A stretch of 36,154 bases of DNA from JAFEBO01 sp036392375 (GTDB lineage: Bacteria > Planctomycetota > Phycisphaerae > Phycisphaerales > UBA1924): the NCBI GenBank assembly GCA_036392375.1, contig DASVYC010000084.1, positions 1 to 36,154 of the forward strand, read 5' to 3'. A program made the translations under genes and the position numbers. Below are positions 8,374 to 15,110 of this stretch, one piece after another. Numbering within the stretch: position 1 is the first letter of the stretch; each line of letters begins with the position of its first letter. The notes beneath the pieces are model-generated. The model worked only from the letters and a program-made list of their open reading frames with translations. It did no database searches and was not told the origin of the DNA.

Positions 8374-9243
8374 TCAGTGCTCGACGATCTCGTTGTACGC
8401 CTCGGGGCGGCGGTCGCGGTAGAACTGCCACGTGGCACGGACTTGTTCGAGCACCGCGAAGTCGAGGTCGGCGATGACGATCTCGTCGTTGTCTTCGGAG
8501 CCCTGGGCGAGGATCTCGCCGCGGGGGTTGACGAAGTAGGACGTGCCGTAGAACTTGCCGATGTTCCACGGTGCCTCGGTGCCGACGCGGTTGATGTTGC
8601 CCATGAAGTAGCCGTTGGCCACGGCGTGCGCGGGCTGCTCGATCTTCCAGATGTACTGGGACAATCCGGCAACGGTGGCGGAGGGGTTGAAGACGATCTC
8701 GGCGCCGTTAAGGCCGAGGCAGCGGGCGCCCTCGGGGAAGTGGCGGTCGTAGCAGATGTAGACGCCGACTTTGGCGTAGCGGGTCTTGAAGACCGGGTAG
8801 CCGCCGGTGCCGGGCTTGAAGAAGAACTTCTCCCAGAAGCCGGGGTTGACCTGCGGGATGTGCTGTTTGCGGTACTTGCCGAGGTAGGTGCCGTCGGCGT
8901 CGTAAACGGCGGCGGTGTTGTAGAGCACGCCGCTCATCTCGCGCTCGTAGACGGGCACGATGACGACCATGTTGTACTTCTTCGCGACCGAGGCGATGAG
9001 GTTGGTCGTGGGCCCGGGCACTTCCTCGGCGGCTTCGTACCAGCGGGTGCTCTGGCTGGGGCAGAAGTACGGGCCGTTGAAGATCTCCTGCAGGCAGAGG
9101 ATCTGGACGCCCTTCTTGCCGGCCTCTTCGATCATCGGGATGTGCTTGTCGACCATCGCCTTTTGGATTTCGGCGACGGGGCGGGACTCGTCGTTGATGG
9201 GGTTGCTGCACTGGATGAGGCCGCAGCGGACGATCTTGGACAT
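8374..9243 (-). CDS. Beta-ureidopropionase / N-carbamoyl-beta-amino acid amidohydrolase (nitrilase superfamily)
   Basis: A 289-aa carbon-nitrogen hydrolase with the complete Glu-Lys-Cys triad: LQEIFNGPYF (E53), KYRKQHIP (K126) and YICYDRHFPE (C164). The NGPYFCPSQ and HIPQVNPGFWEKFFF segments match the beta-ureidopropionase branch rather than nitrilases or omega-amidases. It hydrolyses N-carbamoyl-beta-alanine (or the methyl analogue) to the beta-amino acid, CO2 and ammonia in the cytoplasm, the third step of reductive pyrimidine catabolism. It lies between preA and the dihydropyrimidinase, with a family B repeat on each side. The ATG is preceded by GAAAGG. Confidence 0.93.
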   Translation of the reverse strand: MSKIVRCGLIQCSNPINDESRPVAEIQKAMVDKHIPMIEEAGKKGVQILCLQEIFNGPYFCPSQSTRWYEAAEEVPGPTTNLIASVAKKYNMVVIVPVYEREMSGVLYNTAAVYDADGTYLGKYRKQHIPQVNPGFWEKFFFKPGTGGYPVFKTRYAKVGVYICYDRHFPEGARCLGLNGAEIVFNPSATVAGLSQYIWKIEQPAHAVANGYFMGNINRVGTEAPWNIGKFYGTSYFVNPRGEILAQGSEDNDEIVIADLDFAVLEQVRATWQFYRDRRPEAYNEIVEH

Positions 9244-9270
9244 GGGGGCCTTTCTTCGGTTGCTTCTAAA

Positions 9271-9456
9271 GGCAGTTCACCACGGAGATCACGGAGATCA
9301 CGGAGTCGGAATGTCGGATCAAGGCATCGTCGATTCGAAGGGCTCTACGTGCTCGAAGAAGGGTGGATGGATTCGGTGTCCAGTTCGACAACCCTGCTTC
9401 TTGCTTCTTGTATTCAATCCGTCTCTGTGTTCTCCGTGTTCTCCGTGGTAAATGTC
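9271..9456. repeat. Inverted-repeat element, family B, copy 3 (divergent, longest)
   Basis: The left arm is GGCAGTTCACCACGGAGAT followed by two further CACGGAGAT-like words; the right arm is built from TGTTCTCCGTG words and ends TCCGTGGTAAATGTC. This copy uses the CACGGAG form of the repeat instead of CGCGGAG and has a longer unique centre of about 110 nt. It sits between preA and the beta-ureidopropionase gene. Confidence 0.85.
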
Positions 9457-9466
9457 ATCTTCGGAA

Positions 9467-10780
9467 CTAGTGTGCGCCTTTCTTCGGTCGCAGCGACTTG
9501 CCGTCGTGGACGTGCTGATTCCAGGTGGCGGGTTGGTAGCCGTTGGTGACGGGCTGCATGGTGATGCAGCCGGGGACGGGGCAGACGATCTGGCAGAGGT
9601 TGCAGCCGACGCACTCGGACTCGTCCACGATGGGCACGCGTGAGCCATCCTTGCCACCTTGCAAGGGGGGATGGATGCACTGGTGCGCGCCGTCGTGGCA
9701 CGCGGCGACGCAGACCTGGCAGCCGATGCACTTGCTCGCGTCGATCTTGGCGACGGTTTCGTAGTTGAGGTCGAGGTCGCCCCATTCGCTGAAGGCGGGG
9801 ATGGCCTTACCCACCATCTGGTCGATGGTGGCGAAGCCTTTCTCCTGCATGTAGTTCTCGAGGCCGTCGATCATGTCTTCGACGATGCGGTAGCCCTTGA
9901 GCATGACCTCGGTGCAGACCTGAACCGACGAGGAGCCGAGGAGGATGAACTCGACGGCGTCGCGCCAGTTGGTGATGCCGCCGATGCCGCTGATGGGCAG
10001 GCCGAATTCCTTCTCGCGGGCGAGGGCGGCGACCATGTGCAGCGCGATCGGTTTGACGGCGGAGCCGCAGTAACCGCCGTTGGTGGAGAGTCCACCGACG
10101 CGGGGTTCGGGTACGAAGCGGTCGATGTCGACGCCGATGATGCTCTTGATGGTGTTGATGAGCGATACGCCGTGGGCGCCGCCGCGTTTGGCGGCGATGC
10201 CGTGGGGGATGATGTTGGAGACGTTGGGCGTGAGCTTCACGAGCACGGGGACGGTCGAGTACTCAACGGCCCAGGACGTGATCTCCTGATTGATCTTGGG
10301 TTCCTGCCCGACGGCGGAGCCCATGCCGCGTTCGCACATGCCGTGGGGGCAGCCGAAGTTGAGTTCGAGGCCATCGGCGCCGGCGTCGATGCTGCGCTTG
10401 ATGATGTCCTGCCATTCCTGGCGGGTCTCGACCATGAGCGAGACGACCATGGCGTGCTTGGGGAAGAGGCGTTTGGTTTCGGCGATCTCGCGGAAGTTGG
10501 TTTCGAGGGGGCGGTCGGTGATGAGCTCGATGTTGTTGAAGCCCGCGCCCTGCACGCCGCGGATGGTGTGGCCACCGAAGCGGCTGGAGACATTCTGGAT
10601 GGGTGTGCCGAGGGTCTTCCAGACGGCGCCGCCCCAGCCGGCCTCGAAGGCTCGCTGGACCTGCAGGCCCGAGTTGGCGGGCGGGGCGGAGGCGAGCCAG
10701 AAGGGATTGGGGGCTTTGATGCCGCCGCAGTTCACGTGGAGGTCGGGCTTGGTCGAGGTGTTGATGTCGCGATCAGCCAT
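9467..10780 (-). CDS. preA: NAD-dependent dihydropyrimidine dehydrogenase, FMN/Fe-S subunit PreA
   Basis: A 437-aa protein with a DHODH-like FMN barrel (about 15-330). The active-site loop NFGCPHGMCERGMG contains the catalytic Cys-Pro-His (C144-H146), equivalent to the cysteine loop of mammalian dihydropyrimidine dehydrogenase. A C-terminal ferredoxin module carries two 4Fe-4S motifs: CIGCQVCVAAC (351-361) and CVGCNLCQIVC (390-400). With PreT it reduces uracil or thymine to the 5,6-dihydro form using NAD(P)H. The ATG has GAGGAG about 9 nt upstream. It follows preT, separated by repeat B4, so the two subunits are probably translated from one mRNA. Confidence 0.95.
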   Translation of the reverse strand: MADRDINTSTKPDLHVNCGGIKAPNPFWLASAPPANSGLQVQRAFEAGWGGAVWKTLGTPIQNVSSRFGGHTIRGVQGAGFNNIELITDRPLETNFREIAETKRLFPKHAMVVSLMVETRQEWQDIIKRSIDAGADGLELNFGCPHGMCERGMGSAVGQEPKINQEITSWAVEYSTVPVLVKLTPNVSNIIPHGIAAKRGGAHGVSLINTIKSIIGVDIDRFVPEPRVGGLSTNGGYCGSAVKPIALHMVAALAREKEFGLPISGIGGITNWRDAVEFILLGSSSVQVCTEVMLKGYRIVEDMIDGLENYMQEKGFATIDQMVGKAIPAFSEWGDLDLNYETVAKIDASKCIGCQVCVAACHDGAHQCIHPPLQGGKDGSRVPIVDESECVGCNLCQIVCPVPGCITMQPVTNGYQPATWNQHVHDGKSLRPKKGAH

Positions 10781-10815
10781 GGCGGGCTCCTCTCGCGAGG
10801 CTGGGAAGAAGCAAA

Positions 10816-10962
10816 GGCAGTTTCACCGCGGAGGACGCGGAGAGCGCGGAGGACGACAGGGACAGGGTGTGGACCCCGCACGAGGCGTTTGGCTTCAGGG
10901 AATTGAATCGAATCTCTTCCATCTCTTCTCTGCGATCTCCGCGTCCTCCGCGGTGCAATGCC
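10816..10962. repeat. Inverted-repeat element, family B, copy 4
   Basis: The ends are GGCAGTTTCACCGCGGAGGA and CGTCCTCCGCGGTGCAATGCC, with arms of GGACGCGGAGAGCGCGGAG type and a unique centre of about 65 nt. It fills the preT-preA gap. Its right end is 9 nt from the preT stop codon and its left end 35 nt from the preA start. Confidence 0.88.
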
Positions 10963-10971
10963 TTCCTGCCT

Positions 10972-12297
10972 TTACACGCCTTTGGTGGTCATCAAGAAGT
11001 CGTGGATCGCGTGTGCCGCGGCTTTGCCCTCGGCTGCCGCGTTCACGACTTCCTTGCCTCCATTGGTGCAGTCGCCGCCCGCGTACCACTTGGGGCGGCC
11101 GGTGTAGCCGGTGGCATCGGTGACCACGCGGCCCTTGTCGATGGTGATGCCGCTGAGCGAGCTCAGCATCTGGCCGAGCTTGCTCTGGCCGATTGCGACG
11201 AGCACGAGGTCGGCGTCGAGAGTGAAGTCGGAGCCGGGGATGGGCTTCTTTGCGTCGTCGAGGCGCTGGCAGCGGATGCGCTGGACTTTTCCTGTGCCCT
11301 CGAACGCGGTCGGGAGCGCCTTCCACTCACCGATCGCGCCCTGCTGCTTGGCGGCGTCCCACTCGTGCTGGTAGCCGGACATGCCCGCTTCGCTGCCGCG
11401 GTAGAGCATGGTGACGCGGGGGATGCCCAGGCCGATGGCCTCGCGGACGGCGTCGATGGCGGTGTTGCCGCCGCCGACGACCACGCAGCGGGAGACGCCG
11501 TCGAGGGTGGCCTTGGAACGCTTGATGTGCTCGATCCATTGCACCGCGCCGACGACGCCGGGGAGCGACTCGCCGGGGATGTTCAGCGCGGAATCAGCAC
11601 CGAGACCGGCACCGACGAAGACGGCGTCGAACTTCGACTCAAGGTCGGCAAGCGGGATCTGCTCGCCGATCGACGTGTTCAGCTGCACATCGATGCCGCC
11701 GATGGCGAGGATCCACTCGACCTCGCGGATTGATTGATCGGCTCGCATCTTGTACGGCGCGACGCCGGTGGTGTTGAGCCCGCCGAGGACGCCACGCTTC
11801 TCGAAGATGGTGCAGCGGTGGCCGAAGCGGCGGAGTTCGTGGGCGGCGGCGAGGCTGGCGGGTCCGCCGCCGATGAGGGCGACGGACTTGCCGGTGTCGG
11901 GGCCGGCCTCGAAGAAGCGCCAGTCTTTCTCGAACGCGGCGTCGGTGGCGTAGCGCTGGAGCTTGCCGATCTGGATCGGCGGCGAATCCATGTTGTTGTA
12001 GACGCAGGCGCCGACGCAGAGGACCTCGACAGGGCAGACGCGGGCGCACGACATGCCGAGGATGTTGGCCTCGAAGATGGTCTTCGCCGAGCCGCGAACG
12101 TTGTCGGTGGAGATCTTGCGGATGAACTGGGGGATGTCGATCCGTGTGGGGCACGCGTTGACGCAGGGGGCGTCGGTACAGAAGAGGCAGCGGTTGGCCT
12201 CGGCGATGGCGTGCTCGCGGGCCAGCGGGAGCTTGTAGTCGGTGAAGACGGCCTCGGAGCGATCGGCTGGGAGGGGGGCTGGTAGCGGCGCGGACAT
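10972..12297 (-). CDS. preT: NAD-dependent dihydropyrimidine dehydrogenase, NADH-binding subunit PreT
   Basis: A 441-aa GltD-like flavoprotein. The N-terminal Fe-S domain has two cysteine sets, CLFCTDAPCVNAC (C37, C40, C45, C49) and CARVCPVEVLCVGAC (C84, C88, C94, C98). It is followed by an FAD-binding GGGPAS turn (about 142-149) and an NAD(P)H-binding VVVGGGNTAID turn, and it ends with WYAGGD of the FAD domain. It passes electrons from NADH to PreA. It is the first gene of the pyrimidine catabolic operon, so its 262-nt upstream region should hold the promoter. The ATG at 12297 has GGAG about 9 nt upstream; the longer frame to 12498 lies in that upstream region and was not used. Confidence 0.94.
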   Translation of the reverse strand: MSAPLPAPLPADRSEAVFTDYKLPLAREHAIAEANRCLFCTDAPCVNACPTRIDIPQFIRKISTDNVRGSAKTIFEANILGMSCARVCPVEVLCVGACVYNNMDSPPIQIGKLQRYATDAAFEKDWRFFEAGPDTGKSVALIGGGPASLAAAHELRRFGHRCTIFEKRGVLGGLNTTGVAPYKMRADQSIREVEWILAIGGIDVQLNTSIGEQIPLADLESKFDAVFVGAGLGADSALNIPGESLPGVVGAVQWIEHIKRSKATLDGVSRCVVVGGGNTAIDAVREAIGLGIPRVTMLYRGSEAGMSGYQHEWDAAKQQGAIGEWKALPTAFEGTGKVQRIRCQRLDDAKKPIPGSDFTLDADLVLVAIGQSKLGQMLSSLSGITIDKGRVVTDATGYTGRPKWYAGGDCTNGGKEVVNAAAEGKAAAHAIHDFLMTTKGV

Positions 12298-12377
12298 GGA
12301 CACTCCACACTCTCGCGGCTGGTAGATTGCGGCGAGCAATCCGCAGCTTAACACAAAGCACGGGGAATTGCGAGGGG

Positions 12378-12468
12378 GTTGTCCGAGTTTGGTTTGGGCG
12401 GGGTCGCCCCGGCCCACGGAGGTCGAGATTCGGCGAGACCATGTAGGGGCGAGAGGTATTCGGACAAT
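12378..12468. promoter_or_regulatory. Candidate operator pair upstream of the pyrimidine catabolic operon
   Basis: GTTGTCCGAGT (12378-12388) and ATTCGGACAAT (12458-12468) form an inverted pair sharing TTGTCCGA exactly, with centres about 80 nt apart, 81-171 nt upstream of the preT ATG. The placement suits binding by a dimeric regulator or looping. No regulator gene lies next to the operon, so this is inferred from position and symmetry only. Confidence 0.35.
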
Positions 12469-12500
12469 GTTACTTTGAGCGACGCGCAGTCCCCTCACCT

Positions 12501-12550
12501 GACTCGACGCTTTGCATCGAGTCGTCCTCTCCCCGCTCGCGGGGAGAGGA
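12501..12550. repeat. Double hairpin between preT upstream region and pyrF
   Basis: GACTCGA (12501-12507) pairs with TCGAGTC (12517-12523). Immediately after it, TCCTCTCCCCGC (12525-12536) pairs perfectly with GCGGGGAGAGGA (12539-12550) around a 2-nt loop. The second hairpin starts 10 nt after the pyrF stop codon on the minus strand, so it may act as a pyrF terminator although no T run follows. Similar CTCTCCCCGC palindromes occur in many high-GC genomes as REP-like elements (recalled, not checked). Confidence 0.6.
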
Positions 12551-12559
12551 GGCGCGGGG

Positions 12560-13432
12560 TCACGCGACGACGCCGCGAATCTCGCGTGCCAAACTCTTTG
12601 CCGCCTGGCCCACGGCCTCGTGCCAGTGCTGACCCTCGTCCGCCTTCGCGAAGATCACGCTGCGGCTGGCGGTGACGAGCACACCGGACTTTTCCGGTGG
12701 CTGCGACGCGCGCCGCATCACGCGGATGTCGTCGGCGGTGCCGCCCTGGGCGCCGTAGCCGGGGATGAGGAAGATCTGATCGGGCATGAGGGCGCGGAGC
12801 GCGCCGGCTTCGCGGGATTGGGTGGCGCCGACGACGGCCCCGACGGCGGAGAGGCCGGTGGTACCGCGATGCTTCTCGCCGAGTGTCTTCACGAGCGACG
12901 CCATGTGCTCGGCGACGCTGGGGCCGCTGGCGAGTTTCTCGCTCTGGACCGCGCTGCTGTCGGGGTTGCTGGTGCGGACGAGGACGAACGCGCCGAGACC
13001 GGCGGCGAGGAAGGGCTCGACGCCGCTGAGGCCGAGGTAGCCGCTGACGGTGACGAAGTGAGCGCCCGCGCTGGCGGCTGCGGCGGCGTAGTGGCTGCTG
13101 CTGATGCCGATGTCGCCGCGTTTGAAGTCGAGGACGACGACGAGGCCGAGACTCCGGGCCTGGCTGATGCAGGCTTCGAGGACGCGCACGCCCCGCCAGC
13201 CGAAGCGCTCGAAGCACGCGGACTGAAACTTGACGGCCGGGACGGCGGGGGCCACGGCGTCGAGCACGCCGCGCGTGAAGAGCTCGATGGACTCGCAGGG
13301 ATCATCGCGGCGGAGGGATGCGGGTATCTGCTCGAGTGTGGGATCGAGCCCCACGCAGACCGGTGAGCTCTTGGCGGCGATGGCGGCGACGAGCGCGTCG
13401 GCCTTTGAGGAAGCGGTGAGTGCTGCGGTCAC
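12560..13432 (-). CDS. pyrF: Orotidine 5'-phosphate decarboxylase (type 2 family)
   Basis: A 290-aa protein, the length of the longer type 2 OMP decarboxylases. It shows the N-terminal VCVGLDPTLEQIP motif and the catalytic Asp-x-Lys-x-x-Asp signature in LDFKRGDI (D102, K104, D107). A PGYGAQGG phosphate-binding turn lies near the C-terminus. It converts OMP to UMP in de novo pyrimidine synthesis. It starts with GTG, and the GTGA overlap with the stop codon of the upstream hydrolase-like gene suggests translational coupling. Thus a pyrimidine synthesis gene directly precedes the pyrimidine breakdown operon on the same strand, with about 260 nt between them. Confidence 0.94.
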   Translation of the reverse strand: MTAALTASSKADALVAAIAAKSSPVCVGLDPTLEQIPASLRRDDPCESIELFTRGVLDAVAPAVPAVKFQSACFERFGWRGVRVLEACISQARSLGLVVVLDFKRGDIGISSSHYAAAAASAGAHFVTVSGYLGLSGVEPFLAAGLGAFVLVRTSNPDSSAVQSEKLASGPSVAEHMASLVKTLGEKHRGTTGLSAVGAVVGATQSREAGALRALMPDQIFLIPGYGAQGGTADDIRVMRRASQPPEKSGVLVTASRSVIFAKADEGQHWHEAVGQAAKSLAREIRGVVA

Positions 13433-14469
13433 GGCGTGGCTTTCTTGTCGGTGGGCTTTTCAGCGTGCTTGTCGGTCGGCGATTCCGGATTGGCGTCCGG
13501 CGCTTTCTCCGGCACGGGCAGGCCGAGGAACTTCAGCAGCGGCGGGTCGAAGCGGTCGGGCTCTTCGATGATGCCCCAGCCGCGAACGTCTTCGAGGATC
13601 TCCACGGTCACGTTGGGTCGGTTGAAGCCGACGTTCTGGAACGCGGCCTTGAGCACCTCGCGGTCGAGGCGGGGGAACCAATCGGGCAGCGTCGCGAGGA
13701 TGAGCATCGGCGTGCGGACCGAGTTCAGGTCTTCGCGAAGGTCCAGGTACAGCGACTCGAGCCGGTAGCGGCGGATCGCCGTGGTGTTGACCCGCGAATA
13801 CTGGTTCACGAGTTCATCGGAGAACGCGATGTCGCGGCACTGAGTGGGGACGGTGTCGCGCACCTGGTTGAGCCACAGGTTCTTCTTCAGTTCCATCAAT
13901 GCCGCGCGTTCGAGGCGATCAACCTCGCCGTTGCGTTCCTCGCGGCTGGGGATGCGGCCGGCTCCACCCACCCCGCGGGCGGGCAGCATGTTGACCACGA
14001 CAAACGAGCGGGCGAGATCGGGCTCGCTGATGGCGAGCATGTACGCGACCGTGCCGCCGATGCCGTGCCCGAGCACCACGGGCTTCTCGAGCTTGTTGTC
14101 GCGGATGTACCCGGCGACGGCGTGAACGGCGTTGAGCAGCCACTCGGGGTCGTTCACATCGCCGCGGTGCAGTTGCGGGCCGCGGGTGTCCTTGGTGGTG
14201 CCGGGCATGGCGAGGGCGTGAGTTGTGAAGCGCTCGGCGTGACGATCGGCGAAGCGGTCATACGCGGCGGGCTCGGGCCCCAGGTCGCCGATGATCACCA
14301 CGGGCAACGGGCCCGAGCCCTTGACGCTGAAAGCCTGGATCGGCACCGGCTTGGGCATCGGGAACGCGCCCCACGAAGGGGTGGGCGGCTTGGTCGCGGG
14401 CTGGGCGGCGACCAAGCTGCAGATGGCGAGCGAGGCGAGCGACGCAAAGAGGGCGGCACGTGCGTGCAT
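13429..14469 (-). CDS. Secreted alpha/beta-hydrolase-fold protein lacking the nucleophile serine
   Basis: A 346-aa protein. A signal peptide is clear (MHARAALFASLASLAICSLV, cleavage probably after AAQ at 21-23), so the product is exported. The alpha/beta-hydrolase core is recognisable, but the nucleophile elbow reads VVLGHGIGG: the position that is serine in GHSxGG is glycine (G136). It either lost hydrolase activity or uses another residue. The C-terminal tail (about 315-346) is rich in Lys, Pro and Thr. It was annotated from the ATG at 14469 because a longer frame to 14856 would overlap the divergent DUF971 gene and hide the signal peptide. The last 4 nt overlap pyrF. Confidence 0.78.
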   Translation of the reverse strand: MHARAALFASLASLAICSLVAAQPATKPPTPSWGAFPMPKPVPIQAFSVKGSGPLPVVIIGDLGPEPAAYDRFADRHAERFTTHALAMPGTTKDTRGPQLHRGDVNDPEWLLNAVHAVAGYIRDNKLEKPVVLGHGIGGTVAYMLAISEPDLARSFVVVNMLPARGVGGAGRIPSREERNGEVDRLERAALMELKKNLWLNQVRDTVPTQCRDIAFSDELVNQYSRVNTTAIRRYRLESLYLDLREDLNSVRTPMLILATLPDWFPRLDREVLKAAFQNVGFNRPNVTVEILEDVRGWGIIEEPDRFDPPLLKFLGLPVPEKAPDANPESPTDKHAEKPTDKKATP

Positions 14470-14552
14470 CGGGGGCTCCGGAGGAGGGCGGGAAAGGATA
14501 CTGCTCAAGCGCGCCGCCGGGTGCGGACGTTCAGGGCTATCGTGCGAATCGC

Positions 14553-14945
14553 ATGGCTCCGTCCAACGCCCCAGAACCCAACGCCGCCTCCGCACCCGAG
14601 CCGCTGCCGCCCCCGACGCCCTTTGTCGAGGCCCCGACGAAACTGGACCTGAAAAAGGACAAGGGATTGACGGTGCAGTGGGCGGACGGGACGACCTCGT
14701 ACTACTCCGTCGCGTACCTGCGGCGGATGTCGCCCTCGGCGGACATGAAGCAGCTCCGCGAGGAGATGGCGAAGAACCCGCTGGCGGTGCTGCCGTCGGG
14801 CGGCGGGAGCGGGCCGCTCGTCGCGACGGGAGCGGAACTGGTCGGGAACTACGCACTCAAGATCACCTTCAGCGACGGGCACGACACGGGGATCTACTCG
14901 TGGGTGTACCTGCGGAGCATTGATCCGGAGGTGGGTAAGGGGTGA
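14553..14945 (+). CDS. DUF971 (gamma-butyrobetaine hydroxylase-like N-terminal domain) protein
   Basis: A 130-aa protein with a proline/alanine-rich leader (1-30), then a DUF971 domain: VQWADGTTSYYSVAYLRRM and a C-terminal ITFSDGHDTGIYSWVYLR, which is the most conserved part of the family. In most members the first LR is followed by CPCAxC, thought to bind metal; here it reads LRRMSPSADMK, so those cysteines are absent. The family includes Fe-S associated proteins, but the function of this branch is not known. It is divergent from the hydrolase-like gene, with an 83-nt shared promoter region. The open frame begins at 14460, but the ATG at 14553 gives a family-like start. Confidence 0.8.
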   Translation: MAPSNAPEPNAASAPEPLPPPTPFVEAPTKLDLKKDKGLTVQWADGTTSYYSVAYLRRMSPSADMKQLREEMAKNPLAVLPSGGGSGPLVATGAELVGNYALKITFSDGHDTGIYSWVYLRSIDPEVGKG

Positions 14946-14976
14946 GGGGTGAGGTCTGAGGTCTGAGAGGAGAATG

Positions 14977-14992
14977 CCAAGCAATTGCTTGG
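14977..14992. repeat. 16-bp perfect palindrome in the DUF971-recG gap
   Basis: CCAAGCAATTGCTTGG is perfectly self-complementary. It lies 31 nt after the DUF971 stop and is followed at 15009-15021 by CGCCC-TTC-GGGCG, a second small hairpin. Just before it are the tandem words GGTGAGGGGTGAGGTCTGAG. It could be a regulator site for recG or part of a transcript end; nothing in the sequence decides. Confidence 0.5.
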
Positions 14993-15110
14993 TCGCGTGT
15001 TGTGTTGTCGCCCTTCGGGCGGCGGGCAGGCACTTGACGCGGATGCCGGGTACCGTCTGCGGAACACGATTGCTGGTCTCACACCTCAGCCTTTCCACTT
15101 TTCCGCGTTC

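Noticed and set aside
8198..8569. N-terminal extension of the dihydropyrimidinase frame
   Set aside because: It reads through repeat B2 and the 3' end of the ureidopropionase gene. The family N-terminus (SIVIRGGTV) begins at 8197, which has a ribosome site.
6620..10962. CRISPR array
   Set aside because: Repeats are few, mirrored and separated by whole genes, not direct repeats with uniform spacers; no cas genes are present.
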